A stretch of DNA of 64,000 nt from Sphingorhabdus sp. M41 (GTDB taxonomy: Bacteria; Pseudomonadota; Alphaproteobacteria; Sphingomonadales; Sphingomonadaceae): NCBI RefSeq assembly GCF_001586275.1, contig NZ_CP014545.1, positions 620,001 to 684,000 on the forward strand, given 5' to 3'. Under the pieces are notes generated by a model. The model searched no databases and had not been told where the DNA came from. It saw nothing but the letters and a program-made list of their open reading frames with translations. Below, piece by piece: positions 27,996 to 37,038 of the stretch. Position 1 is the first letter of the stretch. Each line of letters starts with the position of its first letter. The position numbers were made by a program, and so were the translations under genes.

Positions 27996-28778
27996 TTATC
28001 GAAGCTCAACCGCCCGCTTATAAGCGGCCTCAAGCGTATCGCGGATCTGGGCGGAAAATTCACCCTTTCCGTTCAGCGCGTCGAGACCGGCCGCCGTGGT
28101 GCCACCTTTGCTGGTGACATTTTTGCGCAAATCCTCGAGCGACAGGTCGGATTGTAGCGCCAACTCCAATGTTCCGCGAACAGTCCCCAGAACCAGGTTT
28201 TTGGCATCTTTCTCACTGAAGCCCAGATTTTCAGCGGCCTCGACATAGGCGCGCAGCATTTCGAAAACATAGCCGGGACCGCTTCCGGCCACCGCAGTCA
28301 GGCGATCGAGCATGTCCTCGCTGTCCACCCAGACGATTTCGCCCGAACATAAGGCCAGTCGTTCGATTTCGCCGGAAGCATTTTCGGATACCGCGCCATG
28401 GGCATAAAGGCCGCTGACACCCTTGCCGATGACGGCGGGCAGGTTCGGCATGATCCGGATCACCGAGCGTCCCGGCGCATGGGCTGCGAGCTTTGCCGCG
28501 GAATATCCGGCCGCTATCGAACTTATCACGCCGGAAGGACTTAATCGCGGTAGATAGGCGGGAAGCACATCATCAATCAGCTGCGGTTTCAGCGCGACGA
28601 TAAGATAGTCAAAAACCTGCTCGCCCAGTTCCTCGACCGAGCCGACCTGGGATACGCCCTCGGGGAGATCCGGATTGGCAGGATCCGCCACCGTAAATTC
28701 ATGATCGGTGTTCGCGGCCCAGGCCTTCAGCAGCGCACCGCCCATGTTTCCGCATCCAAGGAGCAATATTTTTGTCAA
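27996..28778 (-). CDS. proC: Pyrroline-5-carboxylate reductase
   Basis: 260 residues. N-terminal Rossmann motif LLGCGNMGGALL, then LIVALKPQLIDDVLP, RIMPNLPAVIGKGVSGLY and the C-terminal GSGPGYVFEMLRAYVEAAENLGF and SKGGTTAAGLDAL segments that form the dimer-swapped substrate site. It reduces pyrroline-5-carboxylate to proline with NAD(P)H. It is divergent from proB across a 184-base AT-rich gap; proA is not in the window. Confidence 0.95.
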   Translation of the reverse strand: MTKILLLGCGNMGGALLKAWAANTDHEFTVADPANPDLPEGVSQVGSVEELGEQVFDYLIVALKPQLIDDVLPAYLPRLSPSGVISSIAAGYSAAKLAAHAPGRSVIRIMPNLPAVIGKGVSGLYAHGAVSENASGEIERLALCSGEIVWVDSEDMLDRLTAVAGSGPGYVFEMLRAYVEAAENLGFSEKDAKNLVLGTVRGTLELALQSDLSLEDLRKNVTSKGGTTAAGLDALNGKGEFSAQIRDTLEAAYKRAVELR

Positions 28779-28962
28779 ATTAATCTCTTGCTGTTAGTGA
28801 TAATATGGTTGTGCAATATGCTTAGTATTCAAAACAGACATGTCAACAAATGCTTATTTTATATAGCTTTCGTGCAAAATTATATGTTTTGATCACTAAA
28901 TTATTGCACTGGATAGGTTCAATCCCTACCTCCTTCAAAGAGTAATAAGGGCATCAGGTCAA
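28779..28962. promoter_or_regulatory. AT-rich divergent proC/proB promoter region
   Basis: The gap is much more AT-rich than its surroundings. It holds GTGCAAT (28811-28817), GTGCAA (28872-28877) and the inverted TTGCAC (28904-28909), plus the inverted pair TTAGTGAT (about 28794-28801) and ATCACTAA (28891-28898). These could be sites for a shared regulator of the two divergent proline genes. Confidence 0.4.
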
Positions 28963-30129
28963 ATGGTACAAGGTAAAACAATCGTTGTGAAAGTCGGCTC
29001 CAGCCTGCTTGCTAACGAAGAACGGCTCACGCCGCGCTGGGCTTTCATGCATAAATTGCTGGAAGACCTCGCCCGGTTGCGGGAAGGCGGAGCGAAAGTC
29101 ATCTTATGCTCGTCCGGCTCTGTCGCATTGGGCATGAATATGATTGGCCAGCGACCCGAGACAGCCGGGCTGCGCGACAAGCAGGCCGCCGCGGCCTGCG
29201 GCATGCCGCTTCTGCTCAATGCCTATAAGCAGGTTGCCCACGAATATAGTTTTGAAATAGCACAGGTGCTGGTGACCTTGCGCGACCTGGAAGACCGCAA
29301 AAGGTTTCTGAATACCAAGAACACGGTCGACCGCCTGCTCGATGCGAATATCATGCCGATCATCAACGAGAATGACACGATCACGACCGAAGAAATCCGG
29401 GTTGGCGACAATGACCGGCTGTCAGCGAAAATCGCGCAGATGCTGCAGGCCGACGAGCTGATCATATTGACGCAGGTCGATGGCCTGTTCGACAAGGACC
29501 CTTCGGAACCCGGTGCCCAGTTGGTCGAGGAAGTAACCGATGTCTCACCCTATCTCGCGGTGACGGAGGGCGTGAGCAGCCTCGGCAGCGGCGGCATGCT
29601 GACGAAAATCCAGGCAGCCCATATGGCGCAAAATGCAGGCTGCGACACGCGGATCGCGCATGGAGAACATGACAATCCGGTAACGTCCGTTTTGAACAAT
29701 GAAAGACGACACACGAGAATTCTTGCCAATGAGCGTCCCGAATCTGCCTGGGCAAACTGGTTGTCAGACCGTCTGCAAATGGCGGGAAGCATTGTGGTGA
29801 CCGAGGCGACCGCCGAAGCATTCAAATCCGGCCGGCGGAATATTGGCCGGGAAGATGTGCTCTCCATCCAGGGGCCTTATGTCAAAGGCGATGTGATCCA
29901 CATTTATGGCGAATCCGGCGACGAACTGGCCAGAGGCCTGACCAATTTCTCGTCCGACGAAACCATGGCTCTGGCCCGAAACCCGACATTGTCGGCCATG
30001 CAGCTACTGGGCTATAAAACTCTCGGCACGCTGATTACCGACAAAAATATGGTCGTATTGGATGACCGGCACCTGACCTGGGATTTGCCGGCAAATGAAG
30101 TGATGACCGAGGTCATACCCCAAAGCTAG
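28963..30129 (+). CDS. proB: Glutamate 5-kinase
   Basis: 388 residues: amino-acid kinase domain (IVVKVGSSLLANEE, VILCSSGSVALGMNMIG, MPIINENDTITTEEIRVGDNDRLSA, LGSGGMLTKIQAAHMAQNAGC) followed by a C-terminal PUA domain (about 290-388). It makes glutamyl-5-phosphate, the first step of proline synthesis. Many alphaproteobacterial proB genes lie beside obg and proA; here it faces proC instead. The stop overlaps the convergent MarR gene by 4 bases. Confidence 0.94.
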   Translation: MVQGKTIVVKVGSSLLANEERLTPRWAFMHKLLEDLARLREGGAKVILCSSGSVALGMNMIGQRPETAGLRDKQAAAACGMPLLLNAYKQVAHEYSFEIAQVLVTLRDLEDRKRFLNTKNTVDRLLDANIMPIINENDTITTEEIRVGDNDRLSAKIAQMLQADELIILTQVDGLFDKDPSEPGAQLVEEVTDVSPYLAVTEGVSSLGSGGMLTKIQAAHMAQNAGCDTRIAHGEHDNPVTSVLNNERRHTRILANERPESAWANWLSDRLQMAGSIVVTEATAEAFKSGRRNIGREDVLSIQGPYVKGDVIHIYGESGDELARGLTNFSSDETMALARNPTLSAMQLLGYKTLGTLITDKNMVVLDDRHLTWDLPANEVMTEVIPQS

Positions 30130-30590
30130 ATTTCGCCGACCTCGAGGATCGGAGCGGATTCGAGCTGGCTCGCATCCATCATCACGGCAATGCGCTGGAC
30201 CGAGGAGATCAGCAGATTCTGTTCCCAGGGTTCCAGTTTCGACAGGGACACCAGAAAGTCTTCCTGCAGCATTTCCGGTGCATTTTCGATACACTCCCGT
30301 CCTTTCTCGGTCAGAACGATTTCCACAGAGCGCCGGTCATCTGCGCTTTTTTCACGGGTGACCATCGCGGATTTTTCCAGACGGTCGACAATCGATGTCA
30401 CTGTGGCATGCGACAGGTGCACCGATTTGGCGATCACCGACGGTTTCGCCCGCCCGTCCTTTTCCAACGCCTTCAGAAGCAGAAGTTGCGGCGTTGTCTG
30501 GCCGGTCTCCCGCTCCAGTTTTTTGGACTGCAAATCGATCGCCCGGTTAATCTGGCGCAAGGCGACCAAAAGTGCGTTTGAATTTGACAT
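30126..30590 (-). CDS. MarR-family transcriptional regulator
   Basis: 154 residues from the ATG at 30590 (MSNSNALLVALRQINRAIDL); a longer frame to 30704 has no support. The winged helix shows the family pattern: LLLLKALEKDGRAKPSVIAKSVHLSHATVTSIVDRLEKSAMVTREKSADDRRSVEIVLTEKG is read as consecutive blocks, with the wing DDRRSVEIVLT. It is convergent with proB and upstream of nothing on its own strand, so its target may be itself or the RND pump region. The ligand is unknown. Confidence 0.88.
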   Translation of the reverse strand: MSNSNALLVALRQINRAIDLQSKKLERETGQTTPQLLLLKALEKDGRAKPSVIAKSVHLSHATVTSIVDRLEKSAMVTREKSADDRRSVEIVLTEKGRECIENAPEMLQEDFLVSLSKLEPWEQNLLISSVQRIAVMMDASQLESAPILEVGEI

Positions 30591-30806
30591 GGCCAGCCTG
30601 ATACAGATTTTTCCGTCAATGGCCCAGAATATTGCATATCTCACGACCATTGCGTCAGATTGACCCGCCAGATGAAGGGGCAGGGGGAGTTTTACCGGAA
30701 ACACTCCTTGTCAGGAAATAATCGCGCGAAGGGATGGCTGGGCTGTTGCAGCGCCGTTCATGCCTGGGCGAAGTTGCGGCTGACCGGTTCCATCGGGTGT
30801 AGGCCT

Positions 30807-33800
30807 TCAGGCCTCGGAGGGGCTCGCAAACAGACTGCCCCAATATTGTTTCGCCCGCCGCTTCCCGCGATATTCCAGCACCGTCAGCGCCGGGATCAGC
30901 AATTGCAGGATGATCGCGCCGAATAGCACGCCAAAGCCAAGGCTAGCTGACATCGGAATCAGAAACTGTGCCTGAACACTGGTTTCGAAGGTGATCGGGG
31001 CAACGCCCAGAAATGTCGTCAGCGACGTCAGCATGATCGGTCGAAACCGCGATTTGGCACCGTTAATAATCGCTTCCTCAATTTCCATGCCATCGCGCAG
31101 ATTCTCGTTGATGAAATCGATCAGGATGAGCGAGCCGTTCACGATCACTCCCGACAATGCGATCATCCCGAACATGCTAAGCACGCCGAGCGGCAGGCCA
31201 AGGATAAGATGACCGATGAGCGCGCCGATGATGCCAAAGGGGATCACCGCCATGATGATCAGCGGTTGCATATAGGACCGAAAGGGTATCGCGAGCAGCG
31301 CATAGATCATCAGCAAAGCGGCAATAAAGGCGAGCCCCAGATCACCGAAAGAATCCTGTTGTTCCTGCTGCTCGCCGCCGAAACTGTAGAGCAATTGCGG
31401 ATAGTCCGCTTGCAGCTCCGGCATGATTTCATCGGTCAGCGCCTTGGCGATTTCCTGACCGGTCACTATATTCGTGTCGATATCGGCGGTGACCGTCGTG
31501 ATACGCCTGCCATCGGTCCGGCGGATGATCGCGGGTGCCTGACCAAAGGATACATCGGCCAAAGTGGCAAGCGGGACTTCGCCACCCGGCACGCGGACGC
31601 GGAACCGTTCGACATCGACGATCGAGTTGCGTTCCTCTTCGGGCAAGCGGATATAGACGCGCATATCTTCCTGCCCCCGTTGTACGCGCAGCGCTTCGCT
31701 ACCGAAGAAAGCAGCGCGCACCTGAAGCGCGACATCCTGCAAGGTAACGCCCAGGGATCGGGCCTCGGGCTTCAGCCGGAGCTGAATTTCCTTCAACCCC
31801 TGGTCCTGATCGCTCTCGATGTCGAACACGCCGGAAAAGCGGTTCAGCCTGGCCATCAATTTCGTCGAAGCGGCTTCCACCACTGCCGGATCGGGATCTG
31901 AAATTTGCACATCGACCGGTGCACCAATGGATATCAGGTCGGAGGCAAAGACCAGCGAGCGCGCCTCGACGATCGGGCCGACGGTTTCGCGCCATGCATT
32001 TTCGAAATCCCGCGATGCAAGTTCACGCTGATCGCCGGGAATGAAACTGAACTGGACGCTGGCAATATTGGCTGCAAAACCGCTGCTTTGGGCATTTGGT
32101 CCAGTGGCGCGGGGTGCCTGCCCGACAAGAGTGAATATACCGCGCAACGCTGATGGCTCGTCGTCCTCTTGCTCGTCTTCAAATTTGGCATAGGTTTCGC
32201 GGCCTTTCTGCTCAATCAGCCGGGCAATTTTTTCGGTTTCCGCGATCGTTGTGCCGGCCGGCATTTCAAGGCTCGCGGTGACAACATCGGCCTCGATGGC
32301 AGGAAAGAAGGAACTCTTTATGATACCTGCCGGGATCAAGGATCCTATCACGATGAGCAACGCGACGCTGCCTGCCAATATGACATAAGGCATGCGAACG
32401 GCAAATTTCAGAGCCCGGTCAAGCGGGCCGTTGACGAACGCCTGATAAAATTCATCGACCTTGGCCTGAACCCGCTCGAAAAAGCGCGTGACGGGATTGC
32501 GGGTCGGCGCGCCGGGGGCTGGCAGGTGGCTCAGGTGATTGGGCAGGATCAACAGGCTTTCGACCAGCGACAGGAAGAGAACGGAAACCACAACCAGCGG
32601 AATATCCGCCAATATCTTGCCCATGACCCCGCCGATCGCGAACAGGGGAGAAAAGGCGGCAACGGTGGTCAGCACCGCAAAGATGACCGGCATGGTGACC
32701 CGCCGCGCGCCGCTGACTGCTGCGCCCATCCCGGTACGGCCGGCTTCGCGGCGGGCGTAAACGCTCTCGCCGACGACAATGGCGTCATCAACCACCAGTC
32801 CCAGCGCAAGAATGAAGCCGAACAGGGAGAACATGTTGATGCTGGACCCGGCAAGGTCTAGCAGGAAGATCGCGCCAATAAAGGTTACGCCAATGCCCAG
32901 CGCTGTCCAGGCCGCGAGACGGATGTCGAGGAACAGGGTCAGTGCAATCAACACAAGAAACAGGCCAATGGCTGCATTCTTCAGCAACAGGCTCAGACGG
33001 TCATTAAGAAGTTCGCTGTCATCGCTCCAGATCGCATAGGAAATGCCTTCCGGCAGCGAATGGGCAAACGGTCCCTCCAGATATTCCGTGGTCGCACGGG
33101 ATACATCGAGCACGCGTTCATCGCTGGTCCGGAAAACTTCCACAAAGGCGACGGGCTTGCCATTGTACAGCGACACGAGCTCTGAATCCTCAAATTCGTC
33201 CCGAATGTTGGCGATCTGCCCGAGCCGAACCATGGCGCCATTTTCAGTGCTGACCAGCACGATATCTTCGAAATTCTGCTGGTTATAATTCTGCCCGATC
33301 GTCCGCACCCGGACTTCTTCGCTGTCGGTATCGATGGAGCCGGCTGGGCTGTCCAGGCTGCTGGCGGCGATAGTCCGCGATATGTCATTGAGCGAGAGTC
33401 CGAAGGCTTGCAACGTGTCCTGCGGAACTTCGATCGAAACCTCATAATCGCGAATTGAACTGGTATCGACGAAGGAAATTTCCGGCAGTGCCGCCAGTGA
33501 ATCCTCCAGCCGGTAGGCTGTCTCCTTCAGGGCATTTTCCGACACATCGCCGAAAATCGCAACCCGGACCACGCTCTGCCGCGTGGTAAGCTCGCGGACA
33601 TCGGGTTCTTCGGCTTCATCCGGGAAAGATTGAATCTGGTCTATTTCGGCTTTGATATCATCCAGCGCCCGATCGATATCTGTTCCCAGCTCCAGCTCGA
33701 CAGAAACCGTGCCGATATTCTCGGCGGCATTGGATTTGATCTCTTTGACATTCTCCACCGCCTCGACCGCTTCTTCGATCTTCTGTACGATCGATTCCTC

Positions 33801-34043
33801 GATCTCGTCCGGCGTAGCCCCGGGATAGGCCACGCTGATCTGGATCGTATCGAGGCTGTTCTCCGCGAACACCTCCTGCACGATGGTCCTGTAGGACATG
33901 ATGCCGGCAACGATCAGGAAGATCATCAGCAGATTGGCCGCGACACCGTTGCGCGCCATGAACGCGACCACTCCGCGCTGCTCCATTATTTCCTTGCTCG
34001 GTCGTTCCGGCGGGGAAGCATCAAGATCGGTTGCGTCCGTCAT
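30807..34043 (-). CDS. RND-family multidrug efflux inner-membrane transporter (AcrB-like)
   Basis: 1078 residues with twelve expected membrane helices and two large periplasmic loops. Helix 4 carries the proton-relay pair (LALGLVVDDAIVVGE), and SGVIVNGSLILIDFINE marks helix 10-11. It begins with a cytoplasmic tail and helix NGVAANLLMIFLIVAGIMSY. The first periplasmic loop and QISVAYPGATPDEIEESIVQK are characteristic of the family. It pumps hydrophobic compounds by proton antiport, as a trimer with the upstream adaptor and outer-membrane factor. The ATG overlaps the adaptor stop by 4 bases. Transport substrate unknown. Confidence 0.94.
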   Translation of the reverse strand: MTDATDLDASPPERPSKEIMEQRGVVAFMARNGVAANLLMIFLIVAGIMSYRTIVQEVFAENSLDTIQISVAYPGATPDEIEESIVQKIEEAVEAVENVKEIKSNAAENIGTVSVELELGTDIDRALDDIKAEIDQIQSFPDEAEEPDVRELTTRQSVVRVAIFGDVSENALKETAYRLEDSLAALPEISFVDTSSIRDYEVSIEVPQDTLQAFGLSLNDISRTIAASSLDSPAGSIDTDSEEVRVRTIGQNYNQQNFEDIVLVSTENGAMVRLGQIANIRDEFEDSELVSLYNGKPVAFVEVFRTSDERVLDVSRATTEYLEGPFAHSLPEGISYAIWSDDSELLNDRLSLLLKNAAIGLFLVLIALTLFLDIRLAAWTALGIGVTFIGAIFLLDLAGSSINMFSLFGFILALGLVVDDAIVVGESVYARREAGRTGMGAAVSGARRVTMPVIFAVLTTVAAFSPLFAIGGVMGKILADIPLVVVSVLFLSLVESLLILPNHLSHLPAPGAPTRNPVTRFFERVQAKVDEFYQAFVNGPLDRALKFAVRMPYVILAGSVALLIVIGSLIPAGIIKSSFFPAIEADVVTASLEMPAGTTIAETEKIARLIEQKGRETYAKFEDEQEDDEPSALRGIFTLVGQAPRATGPNAQSSGFAANIASVQFSFIPGDQRELASRDFENAWRETVGPIVEARSLVFASDLISIGAPVDVQISDPDPAVVEAASTKLMARLNRFSGVFDIESDQDQGLKEIQLRLKPEARSLGVTLQDVALQVRAAFFGSEALRVQRGQEDMRVYIRLPEEERNSIVDVERFRVRVPGGEVPLATLADVSFGQAPAIIRRTDGRRITTVTADIDTNIVTGQEIAKALTDEIMPELQADYPQLLYSFGGEQQEQQDSFGDLGLAFIAALLMIYALLAIPFRSYMQPLIIMAVIPFGIIGALIGHLILGLPLGVLSMFGMIALSGVIVNGSLILIDFINENLRDGMEIEEAIINGAKSRFRPIMLTSLTTFLGVAPITFETSVQAQFLIPMSASLGFGVLFGAIILQLLIPALTVLEYRGKRRAKQYWGSLFASPSEA

Positions 34044-35419
34044 TTCGCCGGTGTGGCCTTCGATTCCGTTTTTGCCTTGGCCTTGCTGGCGTTCGAGCTC
34101 TTTGCTGTTGCACGGGGTTCAACAATTCTGACCTGCAGGCCTTCGGTCGCAACTTTCAGGGTACCGGTAATGGCCACCGGTTTCGGTCCCAGTCCCTTGG
34201 TGCTGATCAGCGCCATTTTGTCGGTTCGCTGATATATATCCACGGTGACAATGTGCAATTTCCCGTCTTTCACCAGCCACACCTGGTTGCCCGCCCGCAA
34301 AGCCGCCAGCGGCAATATGGCATATTCATCGAGAGCCTGACCGGTGATTTCTGCATCGACAAAGCTGCCGACGAACAGGGGAGGGGCGGAGGACGCAGTC
34401 GCTGATTTTCCGCTATTGTCCGCGACAGCGGCTGGCGTGCCACCGCCTATCGGGTTGGGTATGCGCAAAAACACGTCGATCGTCCGGGTCTGCGGATTGA
34501 GCAAGCCATTGACGCGATCAACATAGGCGGCCCAGCGATAGCGGATGCCGCCATAATCGGAATATACCGACGCTTCGATCCGGTTGCCGGAACCGGCACG
34601 GAACAATTGCGGGATCAGAGCAGCCTCTTTTTCGGACAGGGGAATGACCGCTTCATAATCAGCGGTAGCCACCATCGATCCCAGTGCCTGGCCGGGCTGG
34701 ACATAGCTGCCCAGGGCGATGTCCTCGGTACGGACAATGCCTGAAAATGGGGCACGAACCACAGTGCGCTGCAGCGAAGTTTGGGCATTGGACAGATTGG
34801 CTTGCGCCCTTCTCAGTCCGGCGCGAGCGGATTCCAGTTGCGGCTCCCTTGTCGCCAAGCCGTTGGTAGCGATATTCTGCTTGCCCTGCGGCGCGTTCAT
34901 ACCCGCTTTTCTTGCCAATGCATCGGGTGGTAGAATCTGTGCGGCATAGTCATTGCTGTCCACGCTGGCATAGGCATTGCCGCCGCTGACACCGCGTTGC
35001 TGGAAACGGTCCAGCTCGGCTTTCGCCAAAGCCACTTCTTCTTTTGCCTGCAGCACCGAGATGCTCTGGGATGCAACATCGGCCTGCGCCGTTTGCACCG
35101 CGTTGCGATAATCCGAAGTATCGATGCGAAAGAGCGTTGCACCGCGCGCGATGCGCTGGCCTTCGCGCAGGTCCGGATTGACATAGACCAGCTTGCCGGC
35201 GACCTCTGCCGCCAGGGTCAATTCTTCACGCGCACGGACGGTACCCGCGCCTGTGACCATCAGATTTCCCGAGCGGATTTCCAGCTTCTCGGCCTGGACC
35301 AGAGGTACGAGTTCCTCCTGGGGCTTTTCTTCCGGTTCGGAGCGCAGCAAGATCAGGACGGCGGCAATCAATATTGCTCCGAGCAGGATCAGACCGCCGA
35401 GTACGCGTTGCCTTTGCAC
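34040..35419 (-). CDS. RND efflux periplasmic adaptor (membrane fusion protein)
   Basis: 459 residues. An N-terminal anchor (GGLILLGAILIAAVLILLRS), lipoyl-like half-motifs (GTVRAREELTLAAEVAGKLVYVNPDLREGQRIARGATLFRID and VVRAPFSGIVRTEDIALGSYVQPGQALGSM) flanking a long helical hairpin (about 95-235), then beta-barrel and membrane-proximal domains and a Lys/Ala-rich tail. It joins the RND pump to the outer-membrane factor across the periplasm. It directly abuts the outer-membrane gene and overlaps the pump gene, so the three are co-translated. Confidence 0.92.
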   Translation of the reverse strand: MQRQRVLGGLILLGAILIAAVLILLRSEPEEKPQEELVPLVQAEKLEIRSGNLMVTGAGTVRAREELTLAAEVAGKLVYVNPDLREGQRIARGATLFRIDTSDYRNAVQTAQADVASQSISVLQAKEEVALAKAELDRFQQRGVSGGNAYASVDSNDYAAQILPPDALARKAGMNAPQGKQNIATNGLATREPQLESARAGLRRAQANLSNAQTSLQRTVVRAPFSGIVRTEDIALGSYVQPGQALGSMVATADYEAVIPLSEKEAALIPQLFRAGSGNRIEASVYSDYGGIRYRWAAYVDRVNGLLNPQTRTIDVFLRIPNPIGGGTPAAVADNSGKSATASSAPPLFVGSFVDAEITGQALDEYAILPLAALRAGNQVWLVKDGKLHIVTVDIYQRTDKMALISTKGLGPKPVAITGTLKVATEGLQVRIVEPRATAKSSNASKAKAKTESKATPAK

Positions 35420-36901
35420 TTAATTATCTCCCTGAAGGGCTGACGGATCGGCCATAATATCCGGCGCGCGAGGAACATTGTCCCAGCTGCCGCCCAAAGC
35501 ACGGTGAACGCCAAGCCGCGCCAATGCGACGTCGCGCGCGGCAGACGATAATGATGACTGCACCTGATATTGCGCCCGCAATGCATCGAGATAATCGACA
35601 TAGCTGCCGACCCCATTGGCAAAGCGACGGGATTGCAATTGCGCCGCAGCCTTTGCCTCGTCCAGTTGGGAGAACAGGAAGCGGTAGCGCTGCCGTTCCT
35701 CCTCATAGCGTTCGATCGCGGTTGTAACCTCCTGATAGGCGGTAAGGACCGTTCGCGCATAGATGGCAGTCTGCTGCGCATATGCGGCATCCGCGACCTC
35801 GATATTGGCCCTGATCCGGCCGCCCTGGAACAGCGGAGCAGTCAAGCCGGCGCCGAGGTTCAGCACCCAATTGTCAAATATGTCGAAAACACCCGATGGC
35901 TCACCGGCCTGACTGCCGGTGCCAGCAGAAAGACTGAGCGACGGGAAGCGCTCCGCCTTCCTTGCGCCGAGATTATATCGCGCCGATTCCAGCCGCTGGC
36001 CCTCCGCGAACACATCCGGCCGCTGGGCCAAAAGATCAATTGGCAAGCCGGAGGGGACTGGCTCGAAGATCAGCTTCGGGGTCAGATTTTTGCCGATCAG
36101 TTCATCCATATCATTGGAATATCTACCGACCAGCACGGCCAACTGTCCTTCCGTCGCCGCCAACTGGGCTTCCCGCTGCGGCAAGCTCGCTTGCGCATTA
36201 CGGAAATCCTGGCGGACCTGATATAGTTCGAAGGACGTGATCAGGCCGCGGCTATAGCGGTTCTCGCTCTGCTCGACGCGATCACCGAGGATATCGATAA
36301 TCCGGGTGGTCAGCGCGATCTGGTGACGCGCATCGACAATGTCAAAATAGCTGGTGATGCTCTCGGCCAGCACTGCCAGTCGCACCGCCTGCAGATCGGC
36401 GGCAGCGGCAATGGCATCGGCCCGGCCGGCACGCGCATCATTGCGCAACTTGCCCCAGATATCCAGTTCATAGGAAAAGGCGAGGCTGGAAGAATAGGTC
36501 TCGTTCTGGAGCCTGCCCCCTCCGGCTATAGCACCAAAGCTGGTACCTGCCGTCGGGGAATCCGAATAGTTGCTATCCAGCCCGGCATTGATCTGCGGGA
36601 ACAGACCACTTTTGGAAATACGCGCCCGCGCTTCTGCAGCACGCAATCTTGCCGACGCTTCTGCCAGATCAAGATTCTTGGTCAGCGCTTCGTCGAGCAG
36701 ATTATTGAGCACCGGATCCTCGAATGCGGTCCACCAGCCGGCTGATTGATAGGCGCCATCGGCTTCGGACTGATTAAATGCCCCAGGGATGCCCGCAGCG
36801 ATGCCGGGCCCAGCGGACTCGGGGGCAAGGCTCGCACAACCGCTGGTCGCGAACGCCACCGCAAATAGCAAGTATCGAGGGCGAGTGAGTTGTTTTTGCA
36901 A
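35420..36901 (-). CDS. RND efflux outer-membrane lipoprotein (NodT/OprM-like TolC family)
   Basis: About 493 residues from the TTG at 36901, giving a lipoprotein signal (MQKQLTRPRYLLFAVAFATSGC, shown here as read) with the lipobox before the acceptor Cys. Two outer-membrane-efflux repeats follow, with NLLDEALTKNLDLAEASARL and QRPDVFAEGQRLESARYNLGARKAERFPSLSLSA as landmarks. The frame is open to 36976, but that point falls inside the promoter -35 and the operator, so the start must be downstream. It forms the outer-membrane exit duct. It is first in the pump operon and is repressed, by inference, by the divergent TetR protein. Confidence 0.88.
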   Translation of the reverse strand: MQKQLTRPRYLLFAVAFATSGCASLAPESAGPGIAAGIPGAFNQSEADGAYQSAGWWTAFEDPVLNNLLDEALTKNLDLAEASARLRAAEARARISKSGLFPQINAGLDSNYSDSPTAGTSFGAIAGGGRLQNETYSSSLAFSYELDIWGKLRNDARAGRADAIAAAADLQAVRLAVLAESITSYFDIVDARHQIALTTRIIDILGDRVEQSENRYSRGLITSFELYQVRQDFRNAQASLPQREAQLAATEGQLAVLVGRYSNDMDELIGKNLTPKLIFEPVPSGLPIDLLAQRPDVFAEGQRLESARYNLGARKAERFPSLSLSAGTGSQAGEPSGVFDIFDNWVLNLGAGLTAPLFQGGRIRANIEVADAAYAQQTAIYARTVLTAYQEVTTAIERYEEERQRYRFLFSQLDEAKAAAQLQSRRFANGVGSYVDYLDALRAQYQVQSSLSSAARDVALARLGVHRALGGSWDNVPRAPDIMADPSALQGDN

Positions 36902-36947
36902 AAGTTCATCCGCGGTTGAATCCGCTTGGCCTTTACCAAGCGTCAAT

Positions 36948-36976
36948 AATATGTCATCAATAAAATTGAACGTCAA
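36948..36976 (-). promoter_or_regulatory. Predicted promoter of the RND efflux operon
   Basis: On the reverse strand, TTGACG (36976-36971), a 17-base spacer and CATATT (36953-36948) form a good sigma70-like promoter. The -35 box lies inside the distal operator, consistent with repression by the divergent TetR. Confidence 0.65.
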
Positions 36977-36986
36977 CGTTTAAATT
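36963..36986. promoter_or_regulatory. Second, imperfect TetR operator copy
   Basis: AAATTGAACG (36963-36972), 4-base centre, CGTTTAAATT (36977-36986): the same 10-bp half-site with two mismatches in the right arm. Its centre lies 19 bp from the centre of the perfect palindrome, close to two helical turns. Confidence 0.65.
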
Positions 36987-37007
36987 GAACGCTATCGTTC
37001 AATTTAA
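36980..37007. promoter_or_regulatory. Perfect 12-4-12 TetR-family operator palindrome
   Basis: TTAAATTGAACG and CGTTCAATTTAA are exact reverse complements around CTAT. It lies between the efflux operon and tetR, 32 bases before the tetR start. A 28-bp fully symmetric site this close to a TetR gene is the standard autorepressor and target operator arrangement. Confidence 0.85.
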
Positions 37008-37038
37008 TGGATTGCATAGACTGTGAAGGGAAGGGACC

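Noticed and set aside
36901-36976. N-terminal extension of the outer-membrane efflux gene to 36976
   Set aside because: It runs through the predicted -35/-10 and operator, and would bury the lipoprotein signal.
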